A stretch of 33,922 nt of DNA from Chrysochromulina tobinii. Lineage: Eukaryota > Haptophyta > Prymnesiales > Chrysochromulinaceae. Positions 18,434 through 26,474 of the stretch are shown here, piece after piece. The notes beneath the pieces were generated by a model. It worked only from the letters and a program-made list of their open reading frames with translations. It made no database searches and had not been told where the DNA came from. A program made the translations under genes and the position numbers. The DNA is taken from the NCBI GenBank assembly GCA_001275005.1, contig JWZX01002180.1, positions 1 to 33,922 on the forward strand. Reading direction: 5' to 3'. Every line of letters begins with the position of its first letter. The stretch's first letter is position 1.

Positions 18434-20107
18434 ATGGCGTCTTTCATGCTCTTCTGCGCCGTGACAACAAGCAGCTTGCTCCCGAGCCTCAGAGTCTCGG
18501 GCCGAGCACGTTGCAGCGTGCCATGCTGCGCCACCGCATGGGACCCACAATCTTCCGGGGATGTTGCACTCGCGAGCGTGCTCGGGCTATGCCCACTCGA
18601 TGCTGACAATGCCGCTCTGCTAGATGCTGTGCACCCTCGATCGTGGCAAGATCCGACACCACCCGATGTTTACGATCTCGTCGTCATTGGAGCTGGCGCG
18701 GGCGGGCTTGTCTCGGCCAAGCAGGCGGCACGCCGTGGTGCGCGCTCGTGCCTGATCTCGGAGGAGCTCGCCGGTGGAGATTGTCTCAACGTCGGCTGTG
18801 TGCCTTCGAAGGCTCTGCTGCGTTCAGCTCGTGCCGCGCGTGAGGTGCGGCGGGCCGCCGATTTCGGCGTCGTACTTAGCGAGCCACCCTCTGTCGACTT
18901 TGCGGCGGTTATGGCGCGGCTGCGGAGGCTGCGAGCCAAGATTGCGCCGGCGGATGCGCACTCCGCGACGGTCAGCGTCGGCGCCGACGTGTACCAGGGC
19001 CGCGGACGCTTCGTGCGGCGTGACGCCGTGGAGGTGAATGGGCAGCTGCTCACCTTCAAGAAGGCCGTGATCGCCACAGGCGGGCGGGCGGCCGTGCCGC
19101 CCATCCCCGGGCTCGAGAGCACGCCGTACCTCACCAACAGCAACCTGTTCAATCTGCGCGAGCTGCCACCTCGGCTCGTCATCGTGGGTGCTGGCCCGAT
19201 AGGCCTGGAGATGGCGCAGGCCTTTGCGACCTTTGGCTCGCGTGTGCACGTGCTCGGCCGATCAGCGAGCCTTCTCCCACAGGAGCATCCGGCGGCGGGT
19301 CGAGCGCTCGCCGCAGCTCTCGAAGAAGACGGCGTCGTCATCGTCTACAATACGACTGTGCAGAGCGTCGCACATGTGCCTGCGGCCGGTGGCGTGCTGG
19401 AGGGCCAAACGGAGCCTGCGACGTTCCCGACCATCACAGTGCAGTGCGTGGGCCGCGATGCGCAACCTTTCGTTCTCGAGTGCGACGCACTGCTCATCGC
19501 CACAGGCAGGTCACCCAACGTGGCCGATCTCGGGCTCGAGATGGCGGGAGTGGCCATCGATGCGGGCGGCGTGCTCGTCGACGAGCGACTCCAAACGTCC
19601 AACCCGAATGTGTACGCGGTGGGCGATTGCGTCTCAGGCACGCCGCGCTTCACCCACGTGGCCGGCGAGCACGCCAAGGTGGCGGTTGAAAATGCTCTCT
19701 TTGGAGGCGAGTGGCGTCACACGGCCTTTCTCGTGCCCGGCTGTATTTATACCGAGCCCGAGGTAGCGACCGTGGGATTGAGCAGTGCTCTCGCTGCGGC
19801 CGCGGCCGGCGTCGACGTCGACGAGTACTTCACGTCTCTGGAGGGCAATGACCGAGCTATCCTCGAGGATGAGGACGAGCACGGAGGATTCGTCAACGTG
19901 CTCTGTCGTCAAGGCACTGCCGAGATCGTGGGCGCCACAGTGTGCGCAAACCGCGCGGGCGAGATCATCAATGAGCTTACGCTCGCCATCCAGGCCAAGG
20001 TGGGCCTCGACACCCTCGCGCGCGTCATCCATCCCTATCCGACCACGTCGGAGGCGGTGATGCAGTGTGCTTTGCAGTGGATCCGGGCACGCTGGAAGAC
20101 GATGTGA
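18434..20107 (+). CDS. Mercuric-reductase-like class I pyridine nucleotide-disulfide oxidoreductase
   Basis: 557 aa. Residues 1-75 are a hydrophobic/basic leader (MASFMLFCAVTTSSLLPSL) suggesting secretory or plastid targeting. The FAD-binding motif VIGAGAGG begins near 84. The redox-active disulfide is in GGDCLNVGCVPSK (C117 and C122). The NAD(P)-binding motif is IVGAGPIG at 250-257. A second FAD contact is NPNVYAVGDC. The C-terminal HPYPTTSE (533-540) has Tyr where dihydrolipoamide dehydrogenases have the catalytic His (HAHPT), a feature shared with MerA-type enzymes. The N-terminal HMA domain and the C-terminal vicinal cysteines of true mercuric reductases are absent. So disulfide or quinone reduction is as likely as Hg(II) reduction. 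Substrate unknown. Confidence 0.88.
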   Translation: MASFMLFCAVTTSSLLPSLRVSGRARCSVPCCATAWDPQSSGDVALASVLGLCPLDADNAALLDAVHPRSWQDPTPPDVYDLVVIGAGAGGLVSAKQAARRGARSCLISEELAGGDCLNVGCVPSKALLRSARAAREVRRAADFGVVLSEPPSVDFAAVMARLRRLRAKIAPADAHSATVSVGADVYQGRGRFVRRDAVEVNGQLLTFKKAVIATGGRAAVPPIPGLESTPYLTNSNLFNLRELPPRLVIVGAGPIGLEMAQAFATFGSRVHVLGRSASLLPQEHPAAGRALAAALEEDGVVIVYNTTVQSVAHVPAAGGVLEGQTEPATFPTITVQCVGRDAQPFVLECDALLIATGRSPNVADLGLEMAGVAIDAGGVLVDERLQTSNPNVYAVGDCVSGTPRFTHVAGEHAKVAVENALFGGEWRHTAFLVPGCIYTEPEVATVGLSSALAAAAAGVDVDEYFTSLEGNDRAILEDEDEHGGFVNVLCRQGTAEIVGATVCANRAGEIINELTLAIQAKVGLDTLARVIHPYPTTSEAVMQCALQWIRARWKTM

Positions 20108-20312
20108 GCGCGAGAGTTGGAGCATTGACCGTGTATCGGCCGGTACAGCAAAACGGCCGGTGCAAGTAGGGCTCGCAACGGGCCATACGCTCTCTAATTG
20201 CGGCTTGCCAAGTTTGGAACGGGCGCCGTTCTGCGTCTTGCGGCATGGCGAAGGCGAAGGCAACCGGGTATGTCCCGGCTCGAGCATGATGCTGAGCGGT
20301 AAGGCAAGGCGC

Positions 20313-20580
20313 ATTTGGACGAGGCGCACCTGATGAGGGTGGCAATCAGCATGCGCTCAGAGGGACCAGTCCGTGCCTATCAGGGCCAGTCTAAAGTCGA
20401 CGAGGCGCACATGTGCCCGCGCGTCCAGCAACACGTTCTCCGGCTTCAGATCACGGTAGAGCACCCCGCGCGCATGCATGTGCCCGAACACGCAGAAGAC
20501 TTCGGAGGCGACGAAGCGGATAGGCATGGGCGGCCGCTGCCCGAGCACCGACATACTCGCTGGCACCGGCGGTAACATGG
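20313..20580 (-). pseudogene. AGC-type protein kinase fragment, central catalytic region
   Basis: On the minus strand, 20527 down to 20378 encodes a helix-E to DFG stretch: HARGVLYRDLKPENVLLDA then VRLVDFRLA. YRDLKPEN is typical of AGC kinases. DFG has become DFR, a stop follows at 20357, and the N-lobe and most of the C-lobe are missing on this strand. Segments at 20318-20329 and 20399-20410 (plus-strand GACGAGGCGCAC) are direct repeats bounding an 81-nt intron-like stretch. Read after its CATCAG, the frame gives VRLVQMRLA, a second diverged copy of the same motif. This is most likely a relic, not a working kinase. Confidence 0.7.
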
Positions 20581-20640
20581 CGCCTCGCTGGCACCGACGG
20601 ATGTACATACTCGCTGGCACCGACTGATACATGGCGCCTG
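20549..20640. repeat. Short tandem repeat with CTCGCTGGCACCG core
   Basis: The core CTCGCTGGCACCG occurs three times about 30 bp apart, interleaved with ACATGGCGCC. It lies between the two kinase remnants, close to the inferred inversion point. Confidence 0.65.
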
Positions 20641-20659
20641 AGGTCCTGAAGGCTGGCCG

Positions 20660-20887
20660 TTGCTTGCATGCGGTCAGTGCAGCGTGTGCTACTCAGCGCC
20701 AGCCGACTGGTTCACTTTCGGTGTGGCCTCGAGCGCGTCCTTGACCACGACGGCGAGCGAGGCGCAGTACAAAGCGGAGCTGCAGCTGCTCGAGCAGCTC
20801 GACGAAGAGAATTCCTTCCCTTTTGTGGCGAGGCAGGCCATCGAGGATGAGTGCGTTCGTTTGAGCAGCACCTCGAGAGTCTTTAGT
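20660..20887 (+). pseudogene. Possible kinase C-lobe remnant, or non-ATG exon upstream of the AP2/RING gene
   Basis: The frame has no usable ATG here. Residues read SAPADWFTFGVASSASL, which resembles kinase subdomain IX (ADWFSFG in AGC/GRK-type kinases). They lie only about 180 bp from the opposite-strand RDLKPEN piece. A helical, acidic stretch follows (ELQLLEQLDEEN). A perfect GTAAGT at 20888 ends it in phase 0, and CAG|TGG at 21047/21048 would join it in frame to the AP2/RING protein. Either reading is open. Confidence 0.4.
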
Positions 20888-20981
20888 GTAAGTGGAAGTG
20901 TTAACACCGAGCCCGCTCTGGACGACCTGGATCCTATAGGAAACTTAGAAGTAACGGCGGAAACTTGGATTACGGAGCGAT

Positions 20982-23900
20982 ATGGAAACCCTGCCGGGTC
21001 CGAGCGCGGAGCCGCAAGACCTGCAAATGCACCCGATCCTCGAGCAGTGGGAATGCAATTCCGATGGCAGCATCACGGGTCGCGTGTACGGTAAAATGGG
21101 TTGGGAAGAGGGCATTCAAATGACCACCTCGATCGTGCCAACGGAGACGCACTACGCTACCTACGTCATCACGGTGTCTGGCAGCATCTACCGGCTTGGA
21201 GAGAAGCTGTCGGGCGTGGGTCAGACGGATACGAGGAACGCAGATGCTCAGCTGTTGATTCCAGCCACGTTGCCGGCAGCATCGGCGCAGCCACGAAGCA
21301 GTGGCCGTGCTAAGTGTGCACCCCTTGAATTCTGGAAGGGCGAACGGCCGATCTATGCCGCCAGTCCGAATGGTTTGACGCTGCAAGGCGTCATCCGCTA
21401 TCCGTGCTCCGACGCAGCAGCACTGCCTGCTAGCACGCAAAAGGCACGCGGCGCGTCCAGGCCCGCTCAGCGAGGCTCAAGCCCCGGAAAAACGTCGGAG
21501 AAAGAGGCGGCATCCATCTGCGCGTCCAAGGACGACTCGCAGCGCGAAGCCGCTTCCGCGGCTGCGGCGACGGCTGCTGCTCGGGCGAGGGAGGAGGCTG
21601 CAAGGGCGGCGACGACGGCGGCGGAGGCGCGCGCAGCGACGGCGGAGGCGAAGGCCCGAGCCGCACGTGCCGAACTGGAGGCGACTCGGGCGCGCGCAGC
21701 GGAGGCGGCGGCTGCAGCTGCGGCTGCGGCGGCGGCGATGGATGCCGCGCAGCGGGAGGCGGCTGCGGCAGCGACGGCGACTGAGGAGGCGCGGCGGGAG
21801 GTGGAAGCGGCGCAGCGGGAGGCAGCAGCTGCACTACCGGTCCTACCGGTACTGCCGCCCAAGCCCGGGCGCCCTCGTGCGCCAACGAAGCCTTTGGTGG
21901 TCGTCGCACCCATTGATATTGATCGCGACTCACCTGTTGCCATGGACAGCAGCCAATCGCCCATCAGCCCTCTAGCAGCTGCGGGCGAGCTCCTCGCAGG
22001 TTCGGTCGCCAAGGCACAGGCGGAGGCCGAGCGCGTGTGGAGTGCTCTCGGATCTGGCCTTTGTGGCTGGGCCGGCTGCACGAAGCCGGCGCGCCATTCT
22101 GGCTTTTGCGTGTCGGTGCCCGACTCCCGCCGTGAGAAGGAGCCAGTGCAGATGGATACGGCCAAGCCCGCGCCCAGCCCACGCGAGCTCATGAGTCATG
22201 CACGCAACGAGGGCAGGCTGCCGCCCTCAAAGAAGCCCAAGCTGGGCGATCGTGTCCGAGGCAAGTACCAGGGGCAGATAGGCGGCCGCAACTGGTTCGA
22301 CGGCGTGGTGACGGCGGTGCACGAGGATGGCACGTGCGATCTGCAGTACGATGATGGCGACTACGAGGAGCGCGTGGCGCCGCGGTTCATCAAGGTGATT
22401 GCCGAGGCAGAGACCGAGGAACGTGAGGAGGAAGAGGAGTCTGAGGTGGAGGAGGAGGAGGTGGTGGAGGAGCCCTCTGAGGGGCAGGGTACGGATGGTG
22501 CCAACCTTGGCGCAGCAAGCGTGTCCAAGCAGCCGCGCGAACGCAAGGCTCTGCACGAGGGCGGCAGCCATCGCCCTCGCATCAAGCCGGAAGAAGTCAG
22601 GGCTGTCGCAGCTGCTGAGGGTCTCGAGCTGCTGCTGTCGTCGAGGAATGAGACAGGCTTCAGGGACGTGACCAAGCGGAAAGGCAAGTATCATGCGGAT
22701 ATCCGCGAGACTGACGTTCATCGCAACATCCGCGGCACCTTAGCGACGCGGGAGGATGCGGCCTTGGGCTACGCGAGGCATATTGGGGCAGAGCGAGCGG
22801 CGGCGGAGGCGGCGGAGGGGAGGGCCGAATGTCCGCAGCCGCTCACAGCGGACGAGGCTAGGGCGGCCGCGGCGGCAGCAAGGGCTGCCGCGGTGGCCGA
22901 GGGGCTCAAGCTGGTGCCATCCTTGAGCAACGAGACGGGATTCAAGGGCGTGACCAAGCGGGAAAAGAGTTATGAGGCAAGGAAAAAGGAGAATGGTAAG
23001 CAGCGCCGCCTCGGCAGCTTCGCGACGGCTGAGGAGGCAGCCTTGTGCTATGCGAGGTACATTGGGGCGGAGCGAGCGGCGGCGGAGGCGGCGGAGGCAA
23101 GGGTCGAAGGGCCGCAGCCGCTCACAGCGGACGAGGCCAGGGCGGCCGCGGCGGCTGAGGGGCTCGAGCTGGTGCCGTCGTCCATTAGGAAGACAGGCTT
23201 CAAGTATGTGCACGCTCTTCCTGGAGGCAAGTTCGAGGCATCTGTGTGGGACCATGACAAGACGATCCATCTCGGCACCTTCGCGACGGCTGAGGAGGCG
23301 GCTTTGTGCTATGCGAGATACGTTGGGGTGGAGCGAGCGGCGGCAGAGGCGGCGGAGGCAAGGGTTGCAGCGCCGCAGCCGCTCACAGCGGACGAGGCCA
23401 GGGCGGCCGCAGCGGCTGAGGGGCTTGAGCTGGTGCCGTCATCGAGGTCGAGAAGTGTGGCAGGCTTCAAGGGCGTGCGAATGCACACTCCGTCATATTT
23501 TCAGTGTTCAGTCATAGAAGAGAATGGCGAGAAGAAGCGCTACCTGGGCACCTTCAGAACGCCGGAGGAGGCGGCCTTGTGCTACGCAAGGCATATTGGG
23601 GCTGAGCGAGCGGCGGCTGAGGCGGCGAAGGTGAGGGGTGAATGTCTTCAGCTCAAGGCGGACGAGGCCAGGGCGGCCGCGGCGGCCGAGGGGCTCGAGC
23701 TTGTGCTGTCGTCGAGCAGTCAGACAGGCTTCAAGGGCGTGTACAAGCATCATCGCAAGTACAAGGCGTACGTTTCGGAGAATGGCAACGGTTGCCACCT
23801 CGGCACCTTTGCGACAGCTGAGGAGGCGGCTTTGTGTCATGCGAGGTACATTGGGGCGGAGCGAGCGGCGGCAGAGGCGGCGGAGGCAAGGGTCGAAGTT

Positions 23901-25742
23901 CCCCAGCCGCTCACAGCGGACGAGGCCAGGGCGGCCGCGGCGGCCGAGGGACTTGAGCTGGTGCCGTCATCGAGCAACGAGACGGGATTCAAGGGCGTGA
24001 CCAAGCGTGATGGCAAGTACGCAACGCGGATCAGGGAGAATGGCAAGCAGCACTACCGCGGCACCTTCGCGACAGCTGAGGAGGCGGCCTTGTGCTATGC
24101 GAGGTACATTGGGGTGGAGCGAGCGGCGGCGGAGGCGGCGGAGGCAAGGGTTGCAGCGCGGCAGCCGCTCACAGCGGACGAGGCCAGGGCGGCCGCGGCG
24201 GCTGAGGGGCTCGAGCTGGTGCCGTCATCGAGGTCGAGAAGTGTGGCAGGCTTCAAGTACGTGCAAATGGACTCTCCTTCTCATTTCAGTGTGCGAGTCA
24301 CAGAAGAGAATGGCGAGAAGAAGCGCTACCCGGGCACCTTCAGAACACCGGAGGAGGCGGCCTTGTGCTACGCGAGGCATATTGGGGCTGAGCGAGCGGC
24401 GGCGGAGGCGGCGGAGGCAAGGGTTGTGGCGCCACAGCCGCACAAAACGGACGAGAGGGCGCGTGCGGCGGCCGAGGGGCTCGAGCCGGCGGAGGCGCAC
24501 CTCGGTTGGTGCGTGCTGCATTCAGCGCTTCCCGACGACCGACGCAAGCTGCAAGACTCGCCCTCATCGTCGGCGCCGCCACCGACATCAACACCTTCTG
24601 CAACCGAGCACGCCTCGCGCAAGCGGCTAGCGGCTGCCGTTGCCTGTGCAGAGGTGGTCTTGCAGGGATCGGTGGACAAGGCCAGGGCCGCCGCAGCGGC
24701 CGAGGGGCTCAAGTTGGTGCCTTCCTTGAGCAACGAGACGGGCTTCAAGGGCGTGAGCAAGAGTTATGGCAGGTATGATGCACGGATCAGGGAGAATGGT
24801 AAGCAGCGCCACCTCGGTATCTTCGCGACGGCGGAGGAGGCGGCCTTGTGCTACGCGAGGCATATTGGGGCGGAACGAGCGGCGGAAGAGGCAGCGGAGG
24901 CGACGAAAAAGCCGCTGCCGCTCACAGCGGACGAGGCCAGGGCGGCCGCGGCGGCTGAGGGGCTCGAGCTGGTACAGTCGTCAAGCAATGAGACGGGCTT
25001 CAAGGGCGTGGTGAAGCATTATGGCAAGTACGCAACGCGGATCAGGGTGAATCATCATCATAGCTCCCTCGGCACCTTTGCAACGCCGGAGGAAGCCTCC
25101 CTCACCCTCGCACGCTATGTTCGCGACCTTGTCGATGGCTGGCTCATCCCTGGCCGTCGTCCTCCCCACCATCCTCCGCGTCAAGCACCAGTCCCCGCCC
25201 CGCCCACTCCAACCCAAGTCGAGCGGGCGGAGGCCCTCCGCTGCTGGCGTCTGCTGCTTACAGCGATGCGCGACGACCGACGCAAGCAGCAAGACTCAAC
25301 CTCATCGTCGGCGCCGCCACCACCGCCATCACCAGCTGGCGCGACCGGTCACGCCTCACGCAAGCGGCCAGCTGCTGCAGTGGCTTGTGCCGAGGTGGAC
25401 TCGCAGCGAGCGATGACTCTCCAGGCACAGCTCACGGCCGAGAGGAGTGATGACCCTCGCGCGGCTCATTGCATCATCTGTCTCGAAGCCCTGGACTTGA
25501 GGGCGGCAAGCGCCAGCTCACGAGGCGAGGCCGCATGCGGGCACACTCCTTGCTGCGGCAACTACTACCACAAGCGCTGCCTGAGCCAATGGCTGCAAGG
25601 CTCCGGGCAGTCGGGCATCACGGTGTCTACTGAGCCCAAGTGCCCGACGTGCAGGCGGGATCTAGTGGCTCGCGCGCTCATCCCCGGGCCGTACACTAAG
25701 GCAATAGAGAAAGATATGGCGGAGGAGGAACCATGGTTCTAA
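20982..25742 (+). CDS. Tudor-like, nine AP2-like repeats, RING finger protein
   Basis: 1586 aa from ATG 20982. Order: an N-terminal beta-rich domain (about 20-75; GRVYGKMGWEEG, VSGSIYRLG); an Ala-rich coiled coil (about 185-285); a small Cys motif CGWAGCTKPARHSGFC; a Tudor-like domain at 420-473 (GDRVRGKYQ, WFDGVVTAV, YDDGDYEERV); an acidic run; nine AP2-like units between about 540 and 1383; and a C-terminal RING-type zinc finger from C1497 (CIICLEAL ... CGH ... YYHKRC ... CPTC). Each AP2 unit has the ETGFKGV strand, a basic KY...RIRENGK strand and the LGTFATAEEAALCYARYIG helix, matching plant AP2/ERF YRGV...LGTFDTAEEAA. AP2 domains bind DNA, Tudor domains often bind methylated histones, and RING fingers act as E3 ligases. 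A chromatin-targeted ubiquitin ligase is a reasonable inference. No stop interrupts the repeats. Confidence 0.82.
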   Translation: METLPGPSAEPQDLQMHPILEQWECNSDGSITGRVYGKMGWEEGIQMTTSIVPTETHYATYVITVSGSIYRLGEKLSGVGQTDTRNADAQLLIPATLPAASAQPRSSGRAKCAPLEFWKGERPIYAASPNGLTLQGVIRYPCSDAAALPASTQKARGASRPAQRGSSPGKTSEKEAASICASKDDSQREAASAAAATAAARAREEAARAATTAAEARAATAEAKARAARAELEATRARAAEAAAAAAAAAAAMDAAQREAAAAATATEEARREVEAAQREAAAALPVLPVLPPKPGRPRAPTKPLVVVAPIDIDRDSPVAMDSSQSPISPLAAAGELLAGSVAKAQAEAERVWSALGSGLCGWAGCTKPARHSGFCVSVPDSRREKEPVQMDTAKPAPSPRELMSHARNEGRLPPSKKPKLGDRVRGKYQGQIGGRNWFDGVVTAVHEDGTCDLQYDDGDYEERVAPRFIKVIAEAETEEREEEEESEVEEEEVVEEPSEGQGTDGANLGAASVSKQPRERKALHEGGSHRPRIKPEEVRAVAAAEGLELLLSSRNETGFRDVTKRKGKYHADIRETDVHRNIRGTLATREDAALGYARHIGAERAAAEAAEGRAECPQPLTADEARAAAAAARAAAVAEGLKLVPSLSNETGFKGVTKREKSYEARKKENGKQRRLGSFATAEEAALCYARYIGAERAAAEAAEARVEGPQPLTADEARAAAAAEGLELVPSSIRKTGFKYVHALPGGKFEASVWDHDKTIHLGTFATAEEAALCYARYVGVERAAAEAAEARVAAPQPLTADEARAAAAAEGLELVPSSRSRSVAGFKGVRMHTPSYFQCSVIEENGEKKRYLGTFRTPEEAALCYARHIGAERAAAEAAKVRGECLQLKADEARAAAAAEGLELVLSSSSQTGFKGVYKHHRKYKAYVSENGNGCHLGTFATAEEAALCHARYIGAERAAAEAAEARVEVPQPLTADEARAAAAAEGLELVPSSSNETGFKGVTKRDGKYATRIRENGKQHYRGTFATAEEAALCYARYIGVERAAAEAAEARVAARQPLTADEARAAAAAEGLELVPSSRSRSVAGFKYVQMDSPSHFSVRVTEENGEKKRYPGTFRTPEEAALCYARHIGAERAAAEAAEARVVAPQPHKTDERARAAAEGLEPAEAHLGWCVLHSALPDDRRKLQDSPSSSAPPPTSTPSATEHASRKRLAAAVACAEVVLQGSVDKARAAAAAEGLKLVPSLSNETGFKGVSKSYGRYDARIRENGKQRHLGIFATAEEAALCYARHIGAERAAEEAAEATKKPLPLTADEARAAAAAEGLELVQSSSNETGFKGVVKHYGKYATRIRVNHHHSSLGTFATPEEASLTLARYVRDLVDGWLIPGRRPPHHPPRQAPVPAPPTPTQVERAEALRCWRLLLTAMRDDRRKQQDSTSSSAPPPPPSPAGATGHASRKRPAAAVACAEVDSQRAMTLQAQLTAERSDDPRAAHCIICLEALDLRAASASSRGEAACGHTPCCGNYYHKRCLSQWLQGSGQSGITVSTEPKCPTCRRDLVARALIPGPYTKAIEKDMAEEEPWF
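22600..25130 (+). repeat. Nine tandem AP2-like coding units of about 250-270 bp
   Basis: Units share AAEGLELVPSS at the start, TGFKGV in the middle and AERAAAEAAEARV...PLTADEARAAA as linker. Units 4 and 7 form a subtype (SRSRSVAGFK and ENGEKKRY), suggesting duplication of a three-unit block. A 200-bp non-AP2 insert with AVACAEV lies between units 7 and 8. Confidence 0.9.
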
Positions 25743-26474
25743 GTTCAGGTCTAGCACACCCGTGCCAGGTGCAACATCGCTGAGAACATGACCGCAATTT
25801 TGCGGAGCCCTGCGAGGAAAATATTAGCAGTAATCACATGCATTTTAACTTGAAAACACCACAAAGGGCCACGTACAAATAACGATTTCGCTTTAGACGT
25901 CTTTAAGACGTCAACCGGTTTGATCGTCCGGCGGTCCGGCCGCCCGCGCAGGCCCCCTGGCCCCGCGCCGAGCCGTCGTGCGTTCCGAGCGTCCGGTCTA
26001 GGGCCGAGCGGTGCCGGGGGTAATGACACTAGATCACTATCTGTAAACCGTGCGACCGGATATTCGTCATGCGATATTTGTACACCTACAGCCCGGCACC
26101 CGCCGCCGCCGGCGCGCCGGCACCGCGGTGAGTCCATTGACCGTTGCGTGTACGCGAACCTCCAGACCGGAGACGCGCACCGCACTCCACTGCCCGCTGC
26201 TCCGCACAGTCACCCGCCACCCGGCGCCAGTGCGGTGCTCTACTCCCCCCACACCCCGGCGAGAGCATGACACTGACGAGCGGGCCCACAAGAACCACGC
26301 ATGCACCTGCTGCGGCACAGGAGAACCTTCCGCCTACCCCTGCGGCCCCACGAGCGCAGATCCACGATACTCCGCCACATACGTCCATAGATAGTAGAAC
26401 AGTCCCCAGTTTGTACAGGCTGAAGAAAGCTGTCCCCATGCCTCACCCACCGTGAGGTCAACATGATACATGGA
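25743..26474. other. Spacer between convergent genes, with a perfect inverted repeat
   Basis: The AP2/RING and PP2C genes end toward each other across 732 bp. No ORF here has family support. At 25896-25912 GACGTCTT-T-AAGACGTC is an inverted repeat with 8-bp arms and a 1-nt centre, followed at once by the palindrome AACCGGTT. The rest is GC-rich and Pro/Arg/Thr-like in translation. I found no tRNA-like A/B boxes. Confidence 0.5.

Noticed and set aside
22600-25130. CRISPR-like or satellite array
   Set aside because: The units are coding, keep one frame and encode AP2-like domains; spacing and content do not fit CRISPR.
26000-26460. Plus-strand ORFs of about 100 aa in the convergent spacer
   Set aside because: Pro/Arg/Thr-rich translations typical of GC-rich noncoding DNA, no family signature.
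25743-26474. tRNA genes
   Set aside because: No plausible A-box/B-box pair or acceptor-stem pairing was seen by eye; a tRNA-finding program would be needed to exclude them everywhere.
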